This document shows positions 11,600-22,699 of a DNA stretch of 64,000 bases, piece by piece. The position numbers and the translations under genes were made by a program. Under the pieces are notes generated by a model that worked only from the letters and a program-made list of their open reading frames with translations, ran no database searches and had not been told where the DNA came from. How positions within the stretch are numbered: the first letter of the stretch is position 1; each line of letters starts with the position of its first letter. This DNA is from Gonatopus flavifemur (taxonomy: Eukaryota; Arthropoda; Insecta; Hymenoptera; Dryinidae), in assembly GCA_018340375.1 (NCBI GenBank), contig JAFFJZ010000016.1, positions 5,959,372 through 6,023,371 on the forward strand. Direction: 5' to 3'.

Positions 11600-12251
11600 T
11601 GCAGCCATTCGTATATTATGTTCCCATAATGGATCAGAAGGTATTGAATATGCTCAGGAATTATTGGAAACATTCGTTATACAATTCGGTGAATTATACG
11701 GGAAAAAATTCATATCTTATAACATTCATTGCTTACTCCATTTGAGTCAAGATGTCAAGAGACATGGCCCTCTGGATTCGTTTAGTACGTTTATCTTCGA
11801 GAATTTTCTAGGTAAATTGGAGAAATTAGTTCGAAAAGCAGAAAAACCATTGCAACAATTGATTAGACAGTATGGTGAAATGAAACATGTGAATAAAAAA
11901 TTTTCGTCGAACTTCACACAGCAGCATGTCAGCACAGGAACGGTGTATCACGAATTAGAACCTCGCAATCGTTTTTCTCTGAATCCGCGTTACAAAAAAA
12001 TTATTTTCCCAAATCTCACGGTATCCGCTTCAATTGGAGATGGTTGCTGTTTAATGAAGGACGGTGAAATTGTACGCGTCAAAGAAATCGGGATATATAA
12101 GAAACAGATAATCATAGTCGGTCGAAGTTTTATTGTTGTTGAGGATATGTTCAATACATCTTGCGCGTCGTCTTTAGTAGGAGTTTGTCAAGTAAGTAAA
12201 TTATCGAGTAAATCAAAAATTTGGTCGATTCATAGCGTGAAGAAAAATTGA
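11600..12251 (+). pseudogene. CACTA-like transposase, C-terminal part
   Basis: An open frame gives the C-terminal region of a large transposase-like protein. AAIRILC comes first, then SYNIHCLLHLSQDVKRHGPL followed by DSFSTFIFENFLGKLEKLVR. This layout (aligned His residues, GPL, FEN..GK) is typical of the DUF4218-like tail of CACTA/EnSpm-type elements found widely in insects. The catalytic N-terminal part is missing, because an inverted-repeat element sits immediately upstream. The end at 12251 looks natural, with a basic tail. The superfamily call rests on pattern memory; the family-level call as a transposon tail is safer. Confidence 0.65.
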
Positions 12252-13133
12252 CGCTTCTTCCCTTACCGAAAACAAAAAACAGGTTTGCAGCATTGACTTG
12301 ATTGCACTGCTGAATGTTATGTCCACATGACTTCATGGAGTTATCAATTTCCCTTCTTTCTGACAATTTGCTCGTAATGCAAATGACCGATTCTGGTTCA
12401 GATAATTCAGGATCAATTGAATTCGTCGTAGAATACATGTTGATTAGGGAGTTGATGTACTGACAAATTGATAGAGGATTCCGAATGCAATAAAACAACC
12501 TCCTGTATGGACAAGTAGGATAATCTTAGAAATATCGATAATTATATGCTGAAATTTCAAACCACCTGGACAATGGAATACTCTCTCGTTCTTGGTTCAC
12601 CCAGACAACCCAAGTATCTCTTATTATTTCATGTACAGCAGAATAGCAGCTCCTCAACAGCTCATGTTGTGACTGCACGAAATGGATGACGTATGAATTC
12701 ATCCCATGTCAGATGAATTCATGGAGAATACGCGAAACAACGGATGAGAGTTCAGATTGAATTAATTTGGTACGGTCATAGCGGAAGTGCATTCATGATC
12801 ACGTTGTGCTGCATGGGTAATATACGCATCAATATAGAAAGCAATACATTTTCCCATTGAATGATACTCACTTTGAGTGATATTATCTCAATTTCCCTGC
12901 ATAACACGGTACAATGATGAATATTCGATGATATCCGATACTTGTGCCAGTTTTGCAGACTCAGTGAGGAGAGAAAAGACACGAGTATTGGAGTTTACAG
13001 AAGTTGGAAAATTCGCAAAATCAGCAAGTCCACAAGTATCCATATTCCCAAAACTATTTGATTTCCCGATATAGTGAATTTTTTATTGTACTCAACAACC
13101 AGCATTCGTTTGAAACCATACAAATGAAGTACT
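12252..13133. other. No recognised gene
   Basis: A minus-strand frame at 12151-12498 has a possible splice acceptor but no domain. The rest shows nothing supportable. Confidence 0.4.
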
Positions 13134-14187
13134 CTACACTGTTAGAAAAGTTCTTAAATTAATTATGAAAATTCTTATGAAATTCTATCAGTACATCCTA
13201 AAATTAATGATATCCTGTGATTCACAACATGTTTATGAATTTTCACATTAAATGCATGGAAATTAATAACCGGTTATGAAAATTCAAGATGTATTATTAA
13301 ATTCCATGTAAACTCCCTAATTCTAATGATCTATAATGAAAAATAACAATAATACATGTTAAAATGTTAAAGATGGCTTCTATGCGCATAATTCACTGCG
13401 CACTTTGTTTTTGGGAGCATATAATAGTATATACGTGTATACATATGATAGAATCCATAACCTCTTAATTATCACTAATGGTCAATAACTCATGGGTATG
13501 TATACCATGATTATATGTCCTAATTCAATTAGCTTTAGTTACACGTGAACAAATTCCCGAAGTTTTTATACACATATAGTTGATAACAAGATAACTCTGA
13601 AATATGGGTAAGTCTTGTTTTTTTCTCTTCCATATTTTTATCAATGCAACTCTATTTACGGGATCAGAATTGAATACTTTTATTAATGTATGTATATATG
13701 TGTGTGTGTACAGAGCATATGTGATATCTAAAACTGTATCGTATTTTACAGTCGATTTCTTCAATCGTGATGTAGTCAAGCTGGTTGAGGCGTGAGGTCG
13801 TAGGTTAGGTTTGGTAGGAAAGCAGGTTCGATCCCTCGTTAGGCCCCCAAAACTTTGCGCTCCAATTGACCTTGACTACATTCACGATTACGTACTCACT
13901 TCGGAAGAGTTTCGAGGATTCCAAAATATGAAGGAAATTCCCAATGATTTCTGTTGAGAACTTCAAGATTTTTTTCTGTTAATTCATAATTCAGAATTAT
14001 AAATTTTAATATGTAATACATCATTGGATTTCATAGGAATTCCATGTATATAAATTCATAATAATTGTTATTAAATTTGATACTCAGTTTTTAATATACA
14101 ATACAGTATCAAATTGAATAATAATATTATGTAAAAAACTTCATAATAATTATTATTAAATTTGAGACAGATTTTTCCAACAGTGTA
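13134..14187. mobile_element. TA-flanked MITE with TACACTG ends
   Basis: The ends are TACACTGTTAGAAAA at 13134 and the complement of TACACTGTTGGAAAAATC ending at 14187, so TA may be the target duplication. The interior is very AT-rich, with repeats of TTAATAATAATTATGAA, and contains a second, smaller hairpin with tRNA-like promoter boxes (13757-13890). No transposase. The ends resemble those of the element at 18934-19163, which points to a Tc1/mariner-type family. Confidence 0.65.
13757..13890 (+). other. Hairpin with Pol III A-box and B-box matches (SINE-like)
   Basis: CAATCGTGATGTAGTCAAG at about 13762 is the near-perfect complement of CTTGACTACATTCACGATT at about 13869, giving a stem. Inside is TAGTCAAGCTGG (13773-13784), which fits the A-box consensus TRGYNNANNNGG, and GGTTCGATCC (13825-13834), which fits the B-box. 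The box spacing of about 50 is slightly long for a tRNA. No tRNA cloverleaf or anticodon stem is evident, so it is better seen as a tRNA-derived SINE or promoter-bearing hairpin nested in the surrounding MITE. Confidence 0.5.
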
Positions 14188-14397
14188 TATTTATTAGATG
14201 ATCGATGAGATTGATTCCAAGTTATCTACTTCAAAAGCCGTTAGAAAACACATTCTGAAGGGTGAATAACTTCAAGTTTCCTTCATAGACCAGAGAAGTC
14301 ATGAATATCCAATGATGTTATGGATACTACACCCAAGGCGCCGTTCCTTCCAAAAAGTCTGTGTACCTGGGTACTGTAAATATACCTACAAAATACA

Positions 14398-15460
14398 TTC
14401 GATGATGTTGATTGGGAGAAGGTGTTCACGATTTTGAAAAAGGTAGGAATCAATTTCAGGGATAGGAGAATAATATATGAATTGTATGAGAATCAAACCG
14501 GAATAATAGAAATAGAGGGTCAAAAAAGAGAAGCACAAATTAGAAGAGGGGTGAGACGAAGATGCTCACTATCGCCATTGATTTTCAATTCGTATACAGA
14601 AGAAACGATGAACGAAGTGGAGAAGCAAGTGCAATCGAAATTACAGATTCTAGGTGAGAATGTAAGCATGTTGAGATTTGCGGATGACATAGCTATATTA
14701 GATACGAGTGGCGCTGAGTTAGGGAATACTCTCAACACTATGGAAAAAATATTACAAGACAGATATTGTATGGATAAATAAGGACGAAACAAAATCCATG
14801 ATTTGTACAACAGCGGAAAAATCAGAAAGAACGGAAATCAAAATAGATGAAGAGACAATTCAACAAGTCAAAGAGTTCAAATATCTAGGAAGCATAATTA
14901 CAGAAAACCATAAAAGAGAAATCTATAAGAGCAAGAATAGCACAAGGAAAACAGGCTTTCCACCAAAAGAAACAGTTACTATGTTCGGAGAATATCAGCT
15001 TAGCAGTAAGGAAGAAATTCTTGAAGAGTTACGTTTGGAGCACAGCATCATATGGTTGCGAAACTTGAACAATTGGAAAAACAGACCAACGAAGACTCGA
15101 AGCTTTTGGAATGTGGTGTTATAGGAGGATGCTTAGAATCAAGTGGATAGAGGGAGTAAAAAATGAAGAAGTACTTGAGAAGGTGAATGAAAAAAGAAGT
15201 CTTTTGAAACAGGTCGTGAAAAGAAGAAGTAATCTGATTGGGCACACATTGAGGCATGATAGCTTATTGAAAACAATATTGGAAGCAAAAATGGATGGTA
15301 AAACTCGAAGAGTAGACCAAGACTAAGTTATATGAAGCAAATTATATAAGATAAGGGTTGTCGTGGTTATGCAGAACTCAAGCGGGTAGCGGATAATAGA
15401 CAGGGTTGGAGGATTTCATCAAACCATTCATAAGACTGAGTACTTCATGATGATGATGAT
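14398..15460 (+). pseudogene. RTE-like LINE, 5'-truncated copy
   Basis: Homologous to the last third of the LINE at 44.7-48.06 kb. It starts abruptly at the position equal to 46982 (inside the DVDWEK motif) and runs through QIRRGVRRRCSLSPLIF and LRFADDIAIL to the 3' end TACTTCATGATGATGATGAT. The polymerase FADD motif is intact here, whereas the long copy has FPDD. Several frameshifts and stops follow 14781. The 5' truncation and simple-repeat 3' tail are the normal signature of LINE retrotransposition. Confidence 0.85.
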
Positions 15461-15699
15461 TTTTAATTGAGAAGACTCACAATACGTTGCGTTCATTGAT
15501 CTTCTCCAAAATTCTGAGAAGAAGAATTTGGTTCGGAATTCAGGTTTTGTACTGCAATAAACAAAGCACTGTAGATGAAACCTTGAAAATTTAAGAATTT
15601 TCCAGTGATTCAGTTCGGAAAACCCCCACTGACAAAATCTTCACTTAGAGAGTACGCTGATATCCTTGTGAATAGTTTCGTAATTCTCACCTTACGGAA

Positions 15700-16850
15700 T
15701 ATAAAAATTCATTTGGTTCATTCCACGTAGATTTTCCAGGAAAAGTTTTCAATTCTATTGGGTGGTTCCATCGATTCTTGGTCGGAAAATATTTGATACG
15801 TATTTTGGGTTTTTGTTTTTCAAGGCTTTCTCCCGGGAGTATGATATTTCGAAAATTTGACGTTTTGAAATCTCCCAATTTCCGAGCGCTTGTTACTTGA
15901 ATTCTTACAAACATACCGGAATCTTGCAAAGCGTCTCGTATTGATAATCCTCATTCATCAAACGTACTGATAAAAGGATCCATGAGAGAGAAGAGTCAAC
16001 CTGGCAGTTCTGTTGCGGAGACATGAAACTTACAATGTTTTGAGTAATGTTCAATTATTTCAGTTCAATGATCATCAAAATTAGTGCCAATGAAGAATTT
16101 TTCAACGAAAAAATAAAAAATGAATTTTTTAATAATAGGTAGGTTTGATTCTCTCCGTTTTTTCACACCATGATCTGTGGACAATAACGAAAATTTAGCA
16201 ATTTTTTCTATGATGGTGCGTATCATAGTTTTTGAGTTACGGATTTTTCTTGCCAAATTCGAGTTGTACGTCATACGAGCGGAATACAGTGCTTCAAGTG
16301 TTGTGTTGCAGAGTATTTGTCTTTCAGAACACGCTTTGTGACGACATGTGAGGTTTGGAGTAGGATATTGCGCCGCGCGCGTAACGTACACCTCATATAT
16401 GGCAAAAAAGTTCGTATCTCGAAAACTATGATACATACCATGATAACAAAAATTGCTAAATTTTCGGTATCTTTCGAAGATAGTTGTGTGAAGGAACAAA
16501 GGAAATCAAAACTACCTATCATTGAAAAACTTCACTCTCTAGTTTTTGGTTGAGTAATGTTCATTGAATGCTGATTTCAATGATGATGAGAATCAAAGAA
16601 TTGAAAACTAGAGGAAAAATGACATCTTCTGTGGTTTTGAAAGAGTTCAAGTAACAAGTGCAGAAGAATTAGGAGATTCCAAAAACGTCAAATTGTCAAA
16701 AAATCGTATTTCCGGAAGGACACCTTGGAAAACTAAATCCAAAAACACGTACCGAACGTTTTTCGACCAAAAATCGAAAAAAAATTAGCCCATTGAGTTC
16801 TAAATTTAGGATGTAAAATTCCCGTGGAATGAGCCATATACTGAATCCTC
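15700..16850. mobile_element. Large foldback element, arms of about 500 bp
   Basis: The left arm 15710-16260 is the diverged reverse complement of the right arm 16360-16850. Paired blocks include GGTTCATTCCACG/GGCTCATTCCACG at the outside, a CTTGTTACTTGAA block at 15890 against 16650, AAACTATGATAC at 16425 against its complement at 16226, and CTACCTAT at 16514 against 16137. The central loop is about 100 bases. Frames on opposite strands encode similar peptides only because the arms are complementary. No transposase. Confidence 0.8.
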
Positions 16851-17514
16851 CCGATTGCGAAAACTCTTGGCCTCAAGGGCCATGAATGAGCCAATGGAAA
16901 TTCATTTGTTCAGCCCCAGGGTCTATGAATGTCTGCAATCGGAAGCATCAACTGCTTTTGATCCGTATTGGAATAAACGAGGCATATATTCCATACAAAT
17001 TGACAGATCATTTCCCATGCAAACTTCGAAACGAAATCTTGAAGCACGTCCGTATTATCTAATCACTTAAAAGAGTATGAATCCAATATGTATGTGTTCG
17101 TACGGTTTCCTCGATGTACGACAGGATAAAATCTGACTTGTTTCAAAGTATGAACAGTTAACACCTCTTCATGTTATCAATACCGTAAATAAGAAGTTGT
17201 GATTATTAGAGAAATTGGATCCGTAACATGTACTTGTATTCGCTGCGTTGAGCGATACATACAAGTCCATTGTACTCATCGATTAATGTGAATATCTCAC
17301 TTCAGAGGACATGTATTCAAGTTTTATTACACGGAGAAAAAAATAGTTTCATCATGACCATCCAAAGTATCGTCGAAAGTGTATCGTTGATGTAACGAAA
17401 CGGATTGGCATAAAGGAGATATGTTCTTTTTTCCCACACCTGCACGGAAAGTTGATGTTTTCTGACCTATTTTTAGGGGAGAAAGTGCTGAATTCCAAGC
17501 GAATGTGTCATAGC
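16851..17514. other. No recognised gene
   Basis: A 71-codon plus frame at 16855-17070 has no familiar motif. At 17330 an ACACGGAGAAAAAA word resembles the ends of short hairpin elements seen at 19.3 and 20.3 kb. Confidence 0.4.
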
Positions 17515-17620
17515 GGGAGGAAAATATTTTCCGCCCGCTCGCAGTGGGAGGAAAGTACTTTCTGCCCGCTCGCAACGGGAGGAAAGTACTTTCTGCCCGC
17601 TTGCAGTGGGAGGAAAATAC
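17515..17620. repeat. 31-bp minisatellite, 3.4 units, each a palindrome
   Basis: GGGAGG occurs at 17515, 17546, 17577 and 17608, exactly 31 bases apart. Each unit reads GGGAGGAAAGTACTTTCTGC and then CCGCTCGCA, with only a few substitutions. The core GGGAGGAAAGTACTTTC-TGCCC is nearly self-complementary, so every unit can fold. GC content is clearly above the flanks. Confidence 0.9.
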
Positions 17621-18933
17621 AAACTATCTTTTCGTTCTGAAATATGCATATGAATATTTTATATGCAATTAAACAGATGATTTCCACTTCCGTTGCAGTT
17701 GTGGGAAAAAATAGTATGTTCACCTCGGGGAGAAGTGGGAAATTTCCCACTTTCCCCCCTTGATGAACAATATACTATTGTTTTGATGTGAACGTATCAT
17801 TGAGATGACAAAACGCAGTGTGTTCATAACCTCCTTTCGTTGAGTTTATTGTAGTGTTCACTAAACATCGATAATTAAGAAATCGATTAACATCAATGTA
17901 AAAACATTGCCGAACGATGTAACATCGATGTGAAGTTAGATATTTGAAATTTATTATGTCTAATGTCATTTCACTGAAGAAATTATGATTCAAAGTTGAT
18001 ATTCATTTTTTTGGAATTCATACCTATATTTCGTTATAAACAAAAATCGAACAATACCAATTCAATTGAATGGTTTGAAATTCAAAATCGCATGAAATTC
18101 ATGATGGTTTTGAAATGTTTCACTAAAGATATAATATAAAACAAAATACATCGTTCAATCATGTTCATATACTCTATCTCAACTCAATGATTTATAAAAG
18201 GATACATTTCGCATGAAAGATTATGTAATTTGCAACACAATTACAGTTGTAGGTTCCTTTATGAGTTCTATAAGAATGATTTCGAACTCTTTTGGAGCTT
18301 TTGTGATGCATGGGTCTTCAAAACAGAGATGTAACATTTTCTATCTACAATTCATCATCCAAAGTATAAATAATCATATGGAATTAGAAAGAGCGTCTGT
18401 TCTACGATCGAATACTGAAATTAATACTAAATTTTCATTAGAATTCTTGAAGCATTATTGACATACGTTCATCAACGTTTGTTTTCTTTTCCTTGTTACC
18501 GAAGTGCCTATGGCAAATCAAGTTCGAATCTAGAGAGAGAAACAGTTTTTTTCAAAGTGTTATGAAAATTCATACTAAATTTTCATGTTATCATCTTATG
18601 ACAGAAGGTTCCCATGATTCGTCTGAAGTTTCCAGGAATTAATTCTCAATTCTGTATGTATTTCAATACATTGCCGCGAATGTTAAATCTTGAAAAAAAT
18701 TTTTTCTCATACGGTGACACAAACTTTTTTTGCGCAATCAAAAATTTAGGCGATGTACCGAAATGAATAGAGAATTGAAGATAAATTTCTGCGAGTTTTA
18801 GACCTTTCAATGAATTTATTTGGAGGGATTCTTACCGAAAAATACTTACTTCGTCGGTCGGTACGGTGGCATCACCTTAATTCTATTCCATACTAGTTCA
18901 TGAGGGGAGCTTCCAGTATTCTCCAAACATAAA
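17621..18933. other. No recognised gene; CATCGAT-rich patch at 17850-17960
   Basis: GTGTTCACTAAACATCGAT followed by repeated ATCGAT and ACATCGATG words resembles, in the opposite orientation, the patch at 23318-23408. The rest is AT-rich with an 82-codon frame (18213-18461) that shows no known domain. Confidence 0.45.
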
Positions 18934-19163
18934 TACACTGTAAAAACTTCTCCGTGGTTTTGCAGAAAACTTTGGTAGCTTTTTACGCGAACATTGCCTC
19001 TCATGAATTGTCGAAGAAAATTTGGAGAAAATCAAACACTTTGGCTATTCGACTAAAACTTTTGATTTCCTCCAAATTTTGTTGAAAAATCCACTGAAGG
19101 GAGAATTTGTGTGGAAAAGTGCCAAATTTTTCTGCAAAATCACGAAGAAGTTTTTGCAGTGTA
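18934..19163. mobile_element. MITE with TACACTG ends, 230 bp
   Basis: The left end TACACTGTAAAAACTTCT and GTGGTTTTGCAGAAAA are mirrored by the complement of the right end, TACACTGCAAAAACTTCT and GTGATTTTGCAGAAAA. The arms continue, with lower identity, for about 100 bases each. TA flanks fit a Tc1/mariner-type target. No coding capacity. Confidence 0.8.
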
Positions 19164-19334
19164 TACATTGACCTGTTTTTTTTAAATATTCAGTCTTTCG
19201 CGGATCATATATCGTGGATTGTTAGATAAACTCTTTTCTGTAAGTGGTCACAACAGTTATGATAGAGAGTGTCTGCTACGTATAGTACAGCATATTGTTC
19301 AATCGAAACATAGCTTCTCAGGAAAAAAAGATCA

Positions 19335-19453
19335 CACGGAAAAAAAGATGATGTTGGATTTACAACATTTCGTTCGATCACCATAGAAACCCTTAATATT
19401 TCTATGGTGATCGAACGAAACATTGTAAATCCAACATCATCTTTTTTTCCGTG
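19335..19453. repeat. Near-perfect 119-bp palindrome
   Basis: CACGGAAAAAAAGATGATG and the following bases to ACCATAGAAA (left arm, about 55 bases) are complementary to the right arm ending in CATCATCTTTTTTTCCGTG, with only a two-base mismatch and a loop of a few bases around CCCTTAAT. It is a very strong hairpin. CACGGAAAAA/CACGGAGAAAA words also flank a weaker pair at about 20295-20370, which suggests a short MITE family. Confidence 0.9.
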
Positions 19454-19640
19454 CAACATTGCGAAGGTTTGTTTGGTGTGTCTATAAGACATTCTCTATC
19501 TCAACGTAAGTAACGGCAAGAAGATGGAATCAACCGTCTCAACTTCAAGACGAGAGGGATTCCTCTGAATATTTAAAGCTGCTCTCTCATTGAAGACTTC
19601 GATCCTGGAGCAGGAGACAAAATCAAACAGCTCCACGAAT

Positions 19641-19865
19641 CAGTGTTGCCAGAGCACCTTGATCAGATATTACATGTAGATTAGAAAGAAGTTACATTTC
19701 CAGTTCAAAAGTTACATGATATTTTGCGGCAATATTCAGCCTTGCATTCTTGCGTTAAAGTTTGACGTTTCAAACGTTAACGTTTCAAAAAATGTTACAT
19801 CCATGTTACATGAGGGGGTCGAAAGTTACGTAAAATGTAAGAAATGTAACCTTCTGGCAACACTG
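19641..19865. mobile_element. hAT-type MITE with perfect 8-bp target duplication
   Basis: The ends CAGTGTTGCCAGA at 19641 and its exact complement TCTGGCAACACTG ending at 19865 form a 13-bp terminal inverted repeat. The flanks 19633-19640 and 19866-19873 are both CCACGAAT, an 8-bp target-site duplication. The CAG-type terminus and 8-bp duplication are hallmarks of hAT elements. The 225-bp interior holds several GTTACAT words and no coding frame. Confidence 0.93.
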
Positions 19866-20079
19866 CCACGAATCGGAGCGTGCCTTGTCTCCCGAACGGG
19901 AGGGGAGGTCGACATCCTGTAATCGGAGCGCTGCTTCTAGTGCGTTTGGTCACGAATAACTCTGTACCGAATAGCTCACTGGCCCAAAACGTTTTCTGTA
20001 TGATGTTTAATACAGGTGTTTCTCACATAACAATGTTGAATCACACTTTTCGATCATTGTGAAAGCTATTATGGAGTCG

Positions 20080-20247
20080 TGAAAGATTTCTTATGCAACA
20101 CCAATAGATTAGAGGAAAAAAAGTGTGTTATCAATAATGCTTCAAACAATTCAAAAAATATTGAAAAAACATGTTCAGAAAACTCCAAAAAGTTTCACAT
20201 GAAAACTTGAAGAACATATCTCTTAGTGTTGCATAAGACATCTTTCA
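20080..20247. repeat. Inverted repeat, 22-bp arms
   Basis: GAAAGATTTCTTATGCAACA (20081) is complementary to TGTTGCATAAGACATCTTTC (ending 20247) with one mismatch, separated by about 120 bases with weaker pairing. Probably a small MITE. Confidence 0.7.
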
Positions 20248-20582
20248 GAATTCTTCAAGGTATATTTTAGAATGTTCTGAAAAAATCTCTCTACACAGAG
20301 AAAACCAGTGTGCTAATAAGTCCCATAATTTATTTAGAACGAGCATATTGGAATACATTTTTCTCCGTGTAAATGTGGGTGGATTTGTATTCTCAACATT
20401 GCTGGTCATCAATCAACCTCACCGAACAAGTAAGTTCTGAAGTCCAATTAAACAAATAAAAATTACATTTTTACATGAGAAAATAGTGAAAATATGCAAA
20501 TTAACGTTTTGGAACAAAGAAATCTGTTATTTAATATCGCTTTATAAATTTTTTCGTGAAAATAAAAGCATATTTAAACTTT

Positions 20583-22580
20583 CAGGTTTCAACCGATTCC
20601 TCCGGTCACTCATGATTTGACCTGCGTCAGACCAAACTCTTTCAGATGGAACCGATGATGCTGGGATACGTAAATATTTATAAGCAATTTTTCTGAGTGC
20701 TGGGACTGAGAATTCTTTTCAGAATGTAAAAGGATTTTCATCGAAAGGAATCGCAGATAGTTGTAGATACTGATTGATCGCAATAATAGCTTCCGCTTGC
20801 ACCGCAGTACCACTGGCATTGAGATTTCTTAGTTCAGTGACGTGTTGCAATAATGAAAATTTATTTACTACATTCTCTTCGTTTCTTTGTGGTTCGGTTG
20901 AAACCATATGATTTTCACTTGCACTACGCTCTTGATTCATTTCAGCAGTGAGCTTGGACATCAATCAGCCACTCTTTCGCAGTATCACCTTGTGCTGATG
21001 ATTTAAACCCAGCGGTTTTCACACGGGGGTCCAAAATCGTTGCAAGTTTGGTGGTATCGTTACTTTCATATGGGAAAAACCGATTCACTACCTGACGTAT
21101 CAACTCAGAAACCACTTCTGTCACTTCTTCAGTTTCGACGCTTGTTTGAATATCGCATAACTTCTCAAACAGCCCATTAATAGTGGGAATGATCAGAGAA
21201 GCCGTACAATATTCATCCCCGGACGTTATTTTTGTGGCTTCTTCGAATGGACGGAGCACCTCGCCTAATTCGTCATGAATCCTGAATTCATGTGGTGTGA
21301 GAATTTGTGGAGCATTATTCAATTCGGTTATCGCCAGAATGACAGAAGATTTGATTCTTAGTAATCTTTGAACGCAGTAGTAAGTACTGTTCCACCTTGT
21401 GCGAACGTCTTGAACTAATTTTAGCTGTTCAAACATCAAGCGATTCTGTATTTCGCGCAGTTTGTCAGCGGCTAAATTACTTGTCTTGAAATGGGTGACA
21501 TTGCTCTCGTTCTCCCTATTATTTCTGCAACTCGTTGAACTTTCAAGGCATCAGTGACAACAAGGTTGATAGTGTGGTTAAAACATGATAGCTGCCGGAT
21601 CTTCATCAATTTAAAACAAGCGAGAATATTACTACCGTTGTCTGTTACCATCGTCACAACTTTGCCGACAAGATTGCACGGGGCCAAAATTGTTTCAATC
21701 GCCTAGTATAAAATAATATATGATTACGTAAGCTGTTGGAGAATATCATGATCTCATTCTATTCATATCAATTCAAATACATAGAGTATAAAAGAAGGAG
21801 AGGGAAAGGAAAAAAGAAGAAAGAGTACCACAGAGATGATATTTATATTTTTATATTGTTTCTACAAAAAATTTATATGATTTCAGGAAAACTCGCTAGG
21901 TATGAATAAAATGTTACTTAGTAACTCTTTTCTAATATCTTTACTTGTTATCTTACATTTTTGATGGCATCCCCGGCGTGACTTCCTCAAACTACGTCCG
22001 TACAGAGAACCGAAGATTGTAATTTGTTCTCGTGAATAAAGTGGCAAGTAACTGTGATGAGTCTCTCGTTGGCAGGAGAAGACCACATATCCGTTGATAT
22101 AGCCACGAATTCTGTGACGCCAAGTTTAGCATAAAGCGATTTGACCACTTCTGAATAAACTTCAGGAATTAAACTTTTCGTCAAATGAGTATAACTTGGC
22201 ACGCGATATTTTGGATCGAGAGAGTTGATGAAGGTATTAAATCCCTTTGAATTGACTATATTGAAGGATTGAGAATCTGACACAATGAATTTGACCAATT
22301 TTCTGTCTAGATCTAGATTTCGTGGTGGATTCCGATCATACGGTGTGACAGAACTCGTATTCGTTGTCAATCTTGATGTCCTACGTGTACCAAGTCGGAC
22401 TCTAGGTCTATGCTCCTCTCCAAAAGCTGCATTCGCTTCAGTCGGATGTTTATTGTACGCGTGTTGGAACAAATTAGACGTATTTGAAGACGTTTTTTTG
22501 ATTCCTCTGCAAATCTCACATAAAGCCAATCCCTGCCCTTGTCTTCCGAACAAGATCCACACTTTCGATGTTGGCCTCAT
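20583..22580 (-). pseudogene. hAT transposase with one intron, broken
   Basis: The minus strand encodes a hAT-superfamily transposase. From 22580 there is a BED-type zinc finger (LCEICRGIKKTSSNTSNLFQ, then H-x4-H), then STDMWSSPANERLITVT with a catalytic-type Asp. An intron of 254 bp (21703-21956) has a GTAAG donor and CTAG acceptor and keeps phase 0. Exon 2 continues with VTMVTDNGSNI, then DVRTRWNSTYY. It ends in the hAT dimerisation block PALRKIAYKYLRIPASSVPS followed by ERVWSDAG and DRRNRL. Lesions: a TGA where Trp is expected just before GSHAGDAI (about 21988), a frameshift near 21500, another near 20960, and a second TGA for Trp before KEFSVPALRK. Terminal repeats were not found. Confidence 0.88.
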
Positions 22581-22699
22581 TTATTCGTGAACGTCTAAGT
22601 ATTTACAACAAGAAATGTACCTCTGTCCGATTGTAAATGATAATTTTCAGTTGCATTGAATATACACAACTTCATTTCATTTGATCAAAGTGTCGTTCT

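Noticed and set aside
12151..12498. Possible exon on the minus strand
   Set aside because: It has an acceptor-like site but no good donor and no domain, and it overlaps the end of a plus-strand transposase frame.
13765..13850. Candidate tRNA gene
   Set aside because: A-box and B-box matches are present, but no cloverleaf, anticodon arm or acceptor stem can be drawn. Better described as a SINE-like hairpin.
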